Positions 1 to 5,208 of a stretch of 10,319 bases of DNA are shown in pieces. The notes under the pieces are model-generated. The model searched no databases. It worked only from the letters and a program-made list of their open reading frames with translations, and had not been told where the DNA came from. The stretch spans positions 1-10,319 of the forward strand of contig JADDPR010000199.1 of the NCBI GenBank assembly GCA_016781775.1. The letters run 5' to 3'. The position numbers and the translations under genes were made by a program. Origin of the DNA: Rubrobacter sp. Its GTDB lineage: Bacteria; Actinomycetota; Rubrobacteria; Rubrobacterales; Rubrobacteraceae. Position 1 is the stretch's first letter; every line of letters begins with the position of its first letter.

Positions 1-134
1 CTCATAGAACCGTCCTATCTCTTAGATGTTCGGGTAAGGGAGACCTGGGGCGGCGGCATGCAACGTTCATAAAAGCCTCGCGTCCTGACAGCACTGCCGC
101 AATGTAGCATAGAAGGGACGCATTTTGAACTTGA

Positions 135-160
135 ATCCCCAGCGGTCGAACCGCCGGGAT
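135..160 (-). terminator. Hairpin downstream of the SbnI-like gene, possible terminator
   Basis: An interrupted inverted repeat lies 7 bases beyond the stop codon of the minus-strand gene ending at 167. An outer 5-bp stem (135-139 with 156-160) and an inner 5-bp stem (142-146 with 150-154) flank a 3-base loop, with a small 2x1 internal loop between the stems. The sequence that follows on the minus strand has a few scattered T residues but no real U-tract. It could be a weak or factor-assisted terminator. The rest of 1-166 shows no gene that I can support. Confidence 0.4.
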
Positions 161-166
161 GGCATC

Positions 167-946
167 TTACTCGAAGAGCACCACGGGCTCGGCATAGTAC
201 CGGACGCGGTTCCCCTCCAGGGACTCCTCGACGAAGCGCTTGAGCTCGGCGTCGCGCACGGCGGGGTCACCGTCTTCGAGCAATGCGAGCGGGTAGCGGA
301 CGTTCAGGACGCGCTCGGGGACGGGGAAGCGCGTGATCCCGGCCGGCAACACCTCCCCCCCGTCCACCACCTCCGCGAGCTCATGCGGAGAGAAGCGCCT
401 GTACAGAAGGAGTGCCTCCCCCGCCGCGAGCTCTGCACCCGCCTCGGGGTCCACCCTGCGCACGACGCCCCCCTTCGGGTACACGCCGCCCAGAGACTTT
501 AGAGCGCGAACGGAGGCGACGAGGGCCACCTCCTTTGCCTGCGCGTACAGGAGCCGGCCGTCGTGAAAACGCGCCTCGACGAGGCAGTTCTCGTGTGGCC
601 TCTCCGTGGAGACCACGACGTCCGGGAGGCCGCGGAGAGCGTCTTCGAGGTTCTGGGCGGGGAGGAGGTGTCCCCAACTTTCGGCCCTGTCGGGGAGGTC
701 TATGGTCTGGACGAGGGCGAGGCGGAGGCCGAGTTCGGTGAGGGCGCGCATCCGATGGGCTCCGTCGAGGACGAGGTAGCGGCTCCCGTAGGGGGCAACG
801 ATGACGGGGTTGCGCTGGACGGCCTCCTCCCGGATGCCGTCACGGACGCGCGCGAGGCGCGCGGGGTCGTGGTCTTCGTGCAGGATCAGGCACGAGAGCT
901 CGACGATGCGCAACGCGTCGAGCGCCGGGATCGCGCTCCGGGCCAC
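167..946 (-). CDS. ParB/Srx-fold protein of the SbnI/SerK family (putative free L-serine kinase)
   Basis: This 259-aa protein begins with GTG. It resembles staphylococcal SbnI (about 254 aa) along its whole length, judged from memory of that sequence. The N-terminal part has LHE (residues 22-24) with E24 at the place of the SbnI glutamate reported as essential, then NPVIV (46-50) and the ParB/Srx hallmark DGAHR (61-65). The C-terminal part has a PAGITRF stretch followed by LN and PLALL, which matches the SbnI tail. SbnI and archaeal SerK phosphorylate free L-serine to O-phospho-L-serine, a precursor for siderophore or cysteine synthesis; the enzyme is cytosolic. No siderophore genes are in the window, so the product may instead feed an O-phosphoserine-dependent cysteine synthase as known in actinobacteria (inference). 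There is no clear Shine-Dalgarno before the GTG. It lies 18 bases after a small membrane ORF and may be read through from it. Family is fairly sure; enzymatic activity is unproven, and a ParB-like regulator is the alternative. Confidence 0.8.
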   Translation of the reverse strand: MARSAIPALDALRIVELSCLILHEDHDPARLARVRDGIREEAVQRNPVIVAPYGSRYLVLDGAHRMRALTELGLRLALVQTIDLPDRAESWGHLLPAQNLEDALRGLPDVVVSTERPHENCLVEARFHDGRLLYAQAKEVALVASVRALKSLGGVYPKGGVVRRVDPEAGAELAAGEALLLYRRFSPHELAEVVDGGEVLPAGITRFPVPERVLNVRYPLALLEDGDPAVRDAELKRFVEESLEGNRVRYYAEPVVLFE

Positions 947-964
947 GGGTCTAAGCGGAGTCGG

Positions 965-1084
965 TTAAGAGTCGCCGCCGGAGCGGGCGAAGATGAGGTC
1001 GAGGAGCAGGAAGCCCCCGAAGAAGAACACGGCGATAACGGCGAAGAAACCGAGAACGCCCATGAGCAGGTACAGCGTGTCCAA
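965..1084 (-). CDS. Small single-span membrane protein (39 aa)
   Basis: A short open frame starts with TTG at 1084 and ends with TAA at 967-965. It has a GGAGG Shine-Dalgarno at 1098-1094, 9 bases before the start. The product begins LDTLYLLMGVLGFFAV and continues as one long hydrophobic helix (about residues 4-32), ending in a short polar tail, ARSGGDS. Nothing in it suggests a function. It sits between tRNA-Pro and the SbnI-like gene, all on the minus strand, and could be expressed by read-through from the tRNA promoter or from an unseen weak promoter. The combination of ribosome site, intact frame and perfect membrane-helix composition argues it is real, but no homologue is recalled. Confidence 0.55.
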   Translation of the reverse strand: MDTLYLLMGVLGFFAVIAVFFFGGFLLLDLIFARSGGDS

Positions 1085-1133
1085 GAGATCGGGCCTCCAC
1101 TACTCGCGCCGCCACAAAACCTACGTACGAAAG

Positions 1134-1207
1134 TCGGGACGGCCGGATTCGAACCGGCGACCACTCGGCCCCCAGCCGAGTGCGCTACCAGACTGCGCCA
1201 CGTCCCG
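1134..1207 (-). tRNA. tRNA-Pro (anticodon GGG)
   Basis: A complete 74-base cloverleaf is read on the minus strand. It has a perfect 7-bp acceptor stem (CGGGACG with CGTCCCG), a D arm with 4-bp stem GCGC/GCGC, and an anticodon stem CTCGG/CCGAG with loop CTGGGGG that places GGG as anticodon. The T arm is GCCGG TTCGAAT CCGGC and the discriminator base is A. The C1-G72 pair is a typical bacterial tRNA-Pro identity feature. The 3' CCA is not encoded; CTT follows. The GGG anticodon reads CCC and CCT proline codons, CCC being common in this GC-rich genome. Confidence 0.96.
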
Positions 1208-1220
1208 ACGCATCGTCCCT

Positions 1221-1226
1221 AATATA
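1221..1226 (-). promoter_or_regulatory. -10 element of the tRNA-Pro promoter
   Basis: On the minus strand TATATT is preceded by TGG, giving an extended -10 (TGnTATATT). It lies 13 bases before the mature tRNA 5' end, so transcription would start about 6-7 bases upstream of the tRNA. No good -35 hexamer is visible at 17-18 bases. Confidence 0.6.
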
Positions 1227-1247
1227 CCAGACGGTCCCGGGCACATG

Positions 1248-1275
1248 TAGCACGATCGGAGATGGGCCCGTGCTA
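1248..1275. promoter_or_regulatory. Dyad TAGCACG-N14-CGTGCTA between divergent promoters
   Basis: Two perfect 7-base inverted arms (1248-1254 and 1269-1275) have starts 21 bases apart, about two helical turns. The left arm covers the expected -35 zone of the tRNA promoter, and the right arm runs into the -10 of the plus-strand gene starting at 1287. The spacing fits a dimeric DNA-binding regulator. The binding protein is unknown. Confidence 0.4.
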
Positions 1276-1279
1276 TCAT
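1274..1279 (+). promoter_or_regulatory. -10 element of a leaderless promoter for the 1287 gene
   Basis: TATCAT is preceded by TGC, giving an extended -10 form (TGnTATnnT-like). The GTG start codon is 7 bases after the hexamer, so the predicted transcript starts at the start codon, and there is no Shine-Dalgarno sequence. Confidence 0.55.
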
Positions 1280-1286
1280 CGGCGGC

Positions 1287-1667
1287 GTGTTGCGAGCGGC
1301 TGTTTATATAAGGACCGATCCGGAGGGGAGCCTCCCCCCATACGAAGATCAGAAGGCCGCCCTCGATGAGTACGCCGCGAGGGAGGGGCACGAGATCGTG
1401 GCGCGCTACGAGGACCTCGATGCGCCCGGCGCCTTCCTCTACCATCGCCCCGGCCTCAAGCAGACGATAAAGAACATCAAGGAGGAGGAAGACTGGGAGG
1501 TCCTCCTCGTGGCCCTCCCCCGCTGTATCTCGGAGACCGAGACGGCGCTGCACGAGTTCGTCCACAAGTTCTCGCTCTACAACAACCGGGTCGAGTCGCC
1601 CGAACGCGGCTGGGAAGACCTCCTCGCCGACATGAAGGCCTACCGGCGCGAGATGAGCCGCCGATAA
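1287..1667 (+). CDS. Stand-alone degenerate serine-recombinase (resolvase) catalytic domain protein
   Basis: The 126-aa product starts with GTG. It follows the N-terminal resolvase/invertase pattern: AAVYIR (4-9), SLPPYEDQKAALDEYA (15-30), a G-H-E-I-V strand, YEDLDAPG (41-48), HRPGL (53-57) and the VLLVALPRCIS region (72-82). In active serine recombinases the first motif reads YxRVS, with the nucleophilic serine two residues after the arginine. Here that place is Asp11. The arginine pair of the DRLxR motif is only half kept (R79 present, the second Arg replaced by Ser82). The DNA-binding C-terminal part is absent: after about residue 90 only a charged helical tail remains. It is therefore probably not a recombinase but a domesticated relative, with function unknown. 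It is leaderless and transcribed divergently from tRNA-Pro. The TTG at 1290 is an alternative start. Confidence 0.8.
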   Translation: MLRAAVYIRTDPEGSLPPYEDQKAALDEYAAREGHEIVARYEDLDAPGAFLYHRPGLKQTIKNIKEEEDWEVLLVALPRCISETETALHEFVHKFSLYNNRVESPERGWEDLLADMKAYRREMSRR

Positions 1668-1715
1668 CGCGCTCACCCCGAAGGTCTTTTTATGAACGCC
1701 CGCCAACCGGTCATG

Positions 1716-1721
1716 TAACAT
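1716..1721 (+). promoter_or_regulatory. -10 element of a leaderless promoter for the 1728 gene
   Basis: TAACAT ends exactly 6 bases before ATG (1728), so transcription should begin at the start codon. A possible -35, ATGAAC (1692-1697), lies 18 bases upstream. No Shine-Dalgarno is present. Confidence 0.55.
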
Positions 1722-1727
1722 AGGGAA

Positions 1728-2075
1728 ATGGGCGTTTTGGTCACCTTTGTCGGGATAGTCGTAGCGCTGGTCTCGCTGATCGGCCTCGCGCTAGGCTTGT
1801 TTATGGCGGCGGACCGGCGCACCCGCGAACCCGGCGTCCTCTTTTCCCTGTGGTGGACGCCCGCGCTCGCGGCCGCGGCCGGGATCTTCATGCGCGACCC
1901 CGTCACGTTTTTCATCGGGCTGATCTGCTTCGTCGTCGCGGGGGCGGCGCTGTACTTCGAGCGTCAGTTCACGCGAAAGGTCCCAAGCGTGCGGCGACGC
2001 TCGGCCGACTCGGAGCGCACCACCTCCCAGGCCATTCGAACGAGCGACAGGGCGAGCGACAAGACCGCCTCCTAG
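1728..2075 (+). CDS. Small membrane protein of unknown function
   Basis: The product is 115 aa from ATG. Hydrophobic segments lie at about residues 3-27, 40-56 (around LWWTPALAAAAG) and 59-77 (VTFFIGLICFVVAGAALYF). They are followed by a polar, Arg/Ser-rich tail of about 35 residues (RRRSADSERTTSQ and on) that is probably cytoplasmic by the positive-inside rule. No enzymatic or transport motif is recognised. It has its own leaderless promoter and is followed, after a 47-base gap, by another promoter, so it is probably a single-gene unit. Confidence 0.7.
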   Translation: MGVLVTFVGIVVALVSLIGLALGLFMAADRRTREPGVLFSLWWTPALAAAAGIFMRDPVTFFIGLICFVVAGAALYFERQFTRKVPSVRRRSADSERTTSQAIRTSDRASDKTAS

Positions 2076-2122
2076 CCCGGCTTCCACGTTCCCCCCCAAC
2101 GGCGAATTACCGAAGGCGTCGC

Positions 2123-2128
2123 TATAAT
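2123..2128 (+). promoter_or_regulatory. -10 element (TATAAT) for the GalT-like gene
   Basis: A perfect TATAAT stands 34 bases before the TTG start, giving a leader of about 27 bases that contains a Shine-Dalgarno. No convincing -35 is seen at 17-18 bases. Confidence 0.6.
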
Positions 2129-2161
2129 GTCGGACGCCGTCGGGTTCTTGGAGGGGGTGCC

Positions 2162-3187
2162 TTGGGGAGGATCGAGTTCCGGGTCGAGCGGGAGGTCTGC
2201 CGCTTTCTGGACCCCACACGCAACTTCGAGCCGGTCGAGAAGACCACCGAGATCCGGCGGGACCCCCTAACCGAGCGTTCGAGCCGCATCCTGGACATGG
2301 GCTTCTCGCCCGAGAAGCCGGACGTCGAGGCCATGGTCGAGCGGTTCCGCTCCGGCTTCAACCCCTTTGCCCCGGACAAGCGAGACGACGTGACGCCGAA
2401 GTTCCTCGAAGAGGTCGAAGGCTTCCCCGCCGGCCGTCTCTCGCGCGGCGAGGCGCTCGTCGTCCCCAACCTCTTCCCCTACGATCGCTACAGCGCCGTT
2501 ACCGTGCTCTCGGATAGTGACTTCGTCCCCCTTGACGGCTTCTCGGAGGGTCTCCTCCTCGACGCCTTCGGGGCGGACATGGAGTACCTGAGGAGGGTTC
2601 GCGAGAGGGACGGGAACGCGTGCCGGCACTACAGCATCAACTGGAACTACATGCCCCTCGCCGGGGGCTCCCTCGTCCACCCGCACCACCAGCTTATCGC
2701 CTCTCCCACCCCCACCAACTACCTCCGGGACGTGGAGGCGGGGCTCGCAGCGTACGGCGGTCGCTACTTCGGGGACCTCGCGGAGGCCGAGGAGGGCGGA
2801 GAACGCTGGGTGGGGCGCGAGGGCGGCATCTCCTGGCTCACCGCATGGGCGCCGATGGGGCACATCGACGTGCTCGGGGTCTTCGCGGGGCGGGCTTCTT
2901 TGTTCGACCTGACGGACGAGGACCTGGCGGAGCTCTCCCGGTCTTTGTTGAGGATCTTCGCGTATCTCGACGCGGAGGGCTTTGCGAGCTTCAACTTCGC
3001 GCTTTATGGCCTGGAAGGTACCGAGGGCTTCGAGGTACATTGCCGCCTCTCGCCGCGGTTCTTGCTCTCCAACACGCTCGGGACCAGCGACATCAACTAC
3101 TTCGAGATCTCGCACTCCGAGTCGCTCGCGTTCTTCTTCCCCGAGGCCGCCGCCGGGGCGTTACGCGGCCACTTCGAGACCACGTAG
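2162..3187 (+). CDS. HIT/GalT-superfamily nucleotidyltransferase-like protein (HPHHQ motif)
   Basis: The 341-aa product is placed from TTG at 2162, chosen because GGAGG (2150-2154) lies 7 bases upstream and TATAAT lies before that; the open frame to the left of it lacks coding logic. The chain shows EIRRDPLT (30-37), like the EIRxDPLT opening of galactose-1-phosphate uridylyltransferases. A region like RGEALVVPNLFPYD follows, then the histidine motif HPHHQ (173-177). In GalT the equivalent is HPHGQ, whose second His is the nucleophile that carries UMP; here that is H175. A C-terminal VHCRLSPR (His293) stands where GalT has its second metal-site region. The Cys pair that binds zinc in E. coli GalT is not visible. 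It is likely a nucleotidyl transferase or phosphorylase acting on a sugar phosphate or dinucleotide. The substrate cannot be named, so galT is not assigned. A small membrane protein gene follows after 27 bases, probably in the same operon. Confidence 0.82.
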   Translation: MGRIEFRVEREVCRFLDPTRNFEPVEKTTEIRRDPLTERSSRILDMGFSPEKPDVEAMVERFRSGFNPFAPDKRDDVTPKFLEEVEGFPAGRLSRGEALVVPNLFPYDRYSAVTVLSDSDFVPLDGFSEGLLLDAFGADMEYLRRVRERDGNACRHYSINWNYMPLAGGSLVHPHHQLIASPTPTNYLRDVEAGLAAYGGRYFGDLAEAEEGGERWVGREGGISWLTAWAPMGHIDVLGVFAGRASLFDLTDEDLAELSRSLLRIFAYLDAEGFASFNFALYGLEGTEGFEVHCRLSPRFLLSNTLGTSDINYFEISHSESLAFFFPEAAAGALRGHFETT

Positions 3188-3214
3188 ACCCCTCGTAGAG
3201 GAAGGAAGGCGAGC

Positions 3215-3496
3215 TTGGCGCTCCTCCGGACCGTTCTGATCTTGGTCATCATCGTCATCCTGATGCACCTCGGCATCTCCTACTCGGGCATAGACCCGAA
3301 CCAGAACGGACTCACGAGCGGCGTCGTAGGCCTGGCTCGGCTTCTCGAAACTCCGGCCCAGGCCCTCCTACAGGCCCTGCCCCTCTCTACGGAGCAGCGA
3401 CGGAGCGTGGACACGGGCGGCCTCCCCTTCGTGGGCTTCGCCGCCATCGGCTTCTACTTCATCCTCTTCCTCCTTCTCGGGGTCGGCCGCAGGTAA
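3215..3496 (+). CDS. Small two-span membrane protein
   Basis: The 93-aa product starts at TTG (3215) behind a purine-rich GGAAGGAAGG ribosome site (3200-3209). An N-terminal hydrophobic helix (about 4-22) and a C-terminal one (about 70-90, FVGFAAIGFYFILFLLLGVG) flank a loop of about 45 residues. That loop is probably extracytoplasmic, and it carries GIDPNQNG and a helix with TPAQALLQALP. No known family is recognised. It is 27 bases downstream of the GalT-like gene and without its own promoter, so probably co-transcribed. The 93 bases after it hold only a weak TATGCT -10 candidate (3536-3541). Confidence 0.65.
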   Translation: MALLRTVLILVIIVILMHLGISYSGIDPNQNGLTSGVVGLARLLETPAQALLQALPLSTEQRRSVDTGGLPFVGFAAIGFYFILFLLLGVGRR

Positions 3497-3589
3497 CGCG
3501 GAACGCTTTCACCGCGCCAGCCGTCCCGTTCGCGCTATGCTTGTGCCCGAACATACGAAGGGGTGGCCCCTTCGGGCGAGGAGGCACGG

Positions 3590-4090
3590 ATGACGGAAAC
3601 CCGGTGGTTTGTTCGAACGGCGGCTATTCTCGTCGGGCTCGCCAACCTCGCCGTGCTGGCCCACTTCTTCGGCGGCAGCCCCGCTCTTCCTACGGGCGTG
3701 GTCTGGGAGGACGTCTCCCTTCGCGATGCCACCCCGTACGTACTATGCGCCGTAGTCGCGAGCCTCGTGGTCTCGGAGGTCGCCATCAGATGGTTTGATC
3801 GGCTGGCCGTTTTCGGACGCTTCGTCTTCTTCGAGAAGCTCTCTCGTCCGCGCGCCGGCATAGTGGGAGCGGTGTGCCTCGGCGGGACGCTGATGGGCGT
3901 TCTGCTCTCCGCCACGCTCCTCTTGCGGGTCTCCCCGGAGAGCGTGTGGATGCTACCGCTTACGGGCTCCTATGGTGCCGTGTTCGGAGCCGTGCTGGGA
4001 ACGATCGAAGGTCTGCTTCTCGCCCCTCCCCTCGCGGCGGTCCTCCGGAGGTTCGATGAGGACCGTTCGTCGCCACGGACCGCGGCTTGA
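3590..4090 (+). CDS. Four-span membrane protein of unknown function
   Basis: The product is 166 aa from ATG at 3590, chosen over the upstream GTG (3563) because GAGGAGG (3578-3584) stands 5 bases before it. Predicted membrane helices lie at about 8-27, 47-68, 88-112 and 122-150. The loop between helices 2 and 3 is basic and aromatic (RWFDRLAVFGRFVFFEKLSRPR) and probably cytoplasmic. Helix 4 is Gly/Ala rich (GAVFGAVLGTIEGLLLAPPLAAV). The short C-terminal tail is charged. No transport or enzyme motif is recognised. The gene converges on the methyltransferase-like gene and shares the terminator-like hairpin at its stop codon. Confidence 0.72.
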   Translation: MTETRWFVRTAAILVGLANLAVLAHFFGGSPALPTGVVWEDVSLRDATPYVLCAVVASLVVSEVAIRWFDRLAVFGRFVFFEKLSRPRAGIVGAVCLGGTLMGVLLSATLLLRVSPESVWMLPLTGSYGAVFGAVLGTIEGLLLAPPLAAVLRRFDEDRSSPRTAA

Positions 4091-4109
4091 GCCGGCACGC
4101 TCAAGAGCC
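4084..4109. terminator. Shared hairpin at the two convergent stop codons
   Basis: TTGAGC (4087-4092) and GCTCAA (4099-4104) form a perfect 6-bp stem with a 6-base loop. After a 2-base bulge, GGC (4084-4086) pairs with GCC (4107-4109). The plus-strand TGA (4088-4090) and the minus-strand TGA (4103-4101) are mirror images inside the two arms. It could serve as a bidirectional terminator, though there is no T-tract on either side. Confidence 0.45.
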
Positions 4110-4999
4110 CGGAACCTCCAGTGTAGCCAGCAGCTCGTCCACGGGGACCGCCGAGGCGTCCTCGGCCGGGAGAGGTAGAGGTCGGCGTAATACCAACCCG
4201 ACTCCTCCTTGCCGGACGGGTCCACGCCCGCCTCGGCCAGCCTGCGGAAGGCGTGAGCCCGCTCGCCGTCGTTCTCGAAGCGCCGCTGCGGGAAGGTGCG
4301 GACCGACAGCTTCTCCGTCACGAGGCCGCGCCGGGCGAGCACGGCGGCGATGGGCGCGTAGTCCGCGAAGCGCAGAGCGAAGGCCGCGACCCACGGGGCG
4401 TTTCGGTCTTCGGGTTCGCCGCCCGCCGGGTCGTCCATGATGCACGAGAGCACGCGCTCGAAGGTGCGCTCCCGGATGTAGCCGACGCCCCCGGTGACGG
4501 TGACGAGGCCGGCGCCTCGCGCGGCCCGGCGCAGCGCCTCCGTCGGCTCGTCCTCCTCCAGGTTCTCGACGGCTCCGGCGTCCAGAACCCCGGCCCGGAG
4601 CGCGTAGGAGACGGCGTTCGAGGCCAGGTCGAGGCCGACGACTCGCGGCGGGGAGGCCTTTCTGTGGCTTGCGTAGAACGCGACATCGGAGGCCGCGAGC
4701 TCCTCGGCGGAGAATCCCGCGAGGTTCGGGGAGGCGTAACGCTCGTAGAGGTCCCGGAGCGCGAGGTCGTGCTTGAGCAGGGCGGCGTTGACACCGTAGG
4801 AGCAGCACAGGTCGAGGACCTTGTGAGAACCGCCCTCTTTCTTGCCTAAAGCCCGCAGTAACGTGGAGAAGATGCGCCGTCCGTGCTCCGGCGCCTCGTA
4901 GCCCAGGGGGGCGAGGGTCGCGAAGTACCCGCGTGGGTCCGGCAGGTCGTAGACGTCGTCGAAGTTGGCCTTTCGCTGCTGGTCGTGGGGATTCGGCAC
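4101..4999 (-). CDS. Class I SAM-dependent methyltransferase-like protein, probably frameshifted near its C-terminus
   Basis: The start is taken as GTG at 4999, since AGGAGAG (5015-5009) is 9 bases upstream. Residues 60-71, KVLDLCCSYGVN, look like the SAM-binding motif I, and VVGLDLAS (120-127) like the acidic motif II, so a Rossmann-type methyltransferase is likely. The substrate is unknown. The frame reads cleanly to ...YYADLYLSR (278), then turns into a Trp/Arg-rich stretch (PRTPRRSPWTSCW) that runs on to 3953, across the end of the convergent gene. In the frame one base off, the same DNA gives AEDASAVPVDELLATLEVPGS and a stop at 4101, ten bases short of the neighbour's stop. One missing base in the G/C run at 4163-4170 explains this; the restored protein would be about 299 aa, against 348 aa for the uncorrected frame. 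A sequencing error or a recent natural deletion are both possible. Confidence 0.7.
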
Positions 5000-5056
5000 C
5001 GTGTTGGTCTCTCCTGGGACAGGCCTGGTTCGTGGGCAAGGACAACGCCGGAGCAC

Positions 5057-5062
5057 ATTCTA
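5057..5062 (-). promoter_or_regulatory. -10 element for the methyltransferase-like gene
   Basis: TAGAAT on the minus strand lies 57 bases upstream of the GTG start at 4999 and would give a leader of about 50 bases containing the Shine-Dalgarno. The same hexamer is used before the 9949 gene. No clear -35 is seen. Confidence 0.4.
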
Positions 5063-5124
5063 CGACCACGGCGACGCGAGCGACCTCGAAGCCGTCGGGA
5101 GTAAAGCGGAGCTACGTAACGGGC

Positions 5125-5163
5125 GGTTGCCACGGCGCCTCCCGGCCCGAGGCCGTGGCAACC
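5125..5163 (-). terminator. Perfect 12-bp hairpin after the FAD oxidoreductase gene
   Basis: GGTTGCCACGGC (5125-5136) and GCCGTGGCAACC (5152-5163) are exact inverted copies around a 15-base GC-rich loop, starting 45 bases beyond the stop codon at 5209. Neither strand has a following U-tract, so it is either an I-shaped terminator as proposed in actinobacteria or an RNA-stabilising 3' end. It separates the oxidoreductase from the methyltransferase-like gene. Confidence 0.55.
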
Positions 5164-5208
5164 ATACTTCGGCGCCCGCCAGACGGTAGAGGAAGCCGCG
5201 ACGGGCTC

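Noticed and set aside
85..110. Plus-strand promoter-like pair CTGACA and TAGCAT
   Set aside because: The spacing is 14 bases and no plus-strand gene follows, only the antisense of the SbnI-like gene.
135..160. T-arm-like GGTTCGACC on the minus strand, considered as a tRNA remnant or att site
   Set aside because: The stem does not close around a 7-base T loop, no acceptor stem is found, and there is no integrase or matching repeat at the tRNA-Pro.
1134..1207. tRNA-Pro plus recombinase-like gene taken as an integrated-element boundary
   Set aside because: The recombinase domain lacks its nucleophile, no direct repeat of the tRNA 3' end is visible in the window, and neighbours look like chromosomal genes.
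563..1222. Long plus-strand open frame opposite the SbnI-like gene, the small ORF and the tRNA
   Set aside because: It runs antisense through a recognised protein and across the tRNA gene. Its protein is low-complexity Glu/Gly/Ala with no motif, which is the usual shadow in GC-rich DNA.
1676..1692. TCTTTTT run after the recombinase-like gene as intrinsic terminator
   Set aside because: Only a 3-bp stem (ACC/GGT) precedes the T-run, and the T-run overlaps the promoter region of the next gene.
1850..2161. Upstream extension of the GalT-like reading frame
   Set aside because: It overlaps the 1728 membrane protein gene and gives an Arg-rich, non-conserved leader; a TATAAT box and GGAGG lie just before the TTG at 2162.
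2267..3115. Long minus-strand open frame opposite the GalT-like gene
   Set aside because: It is the mirror of a gene with clear family motifs, shows none itself and has no ribosome site.
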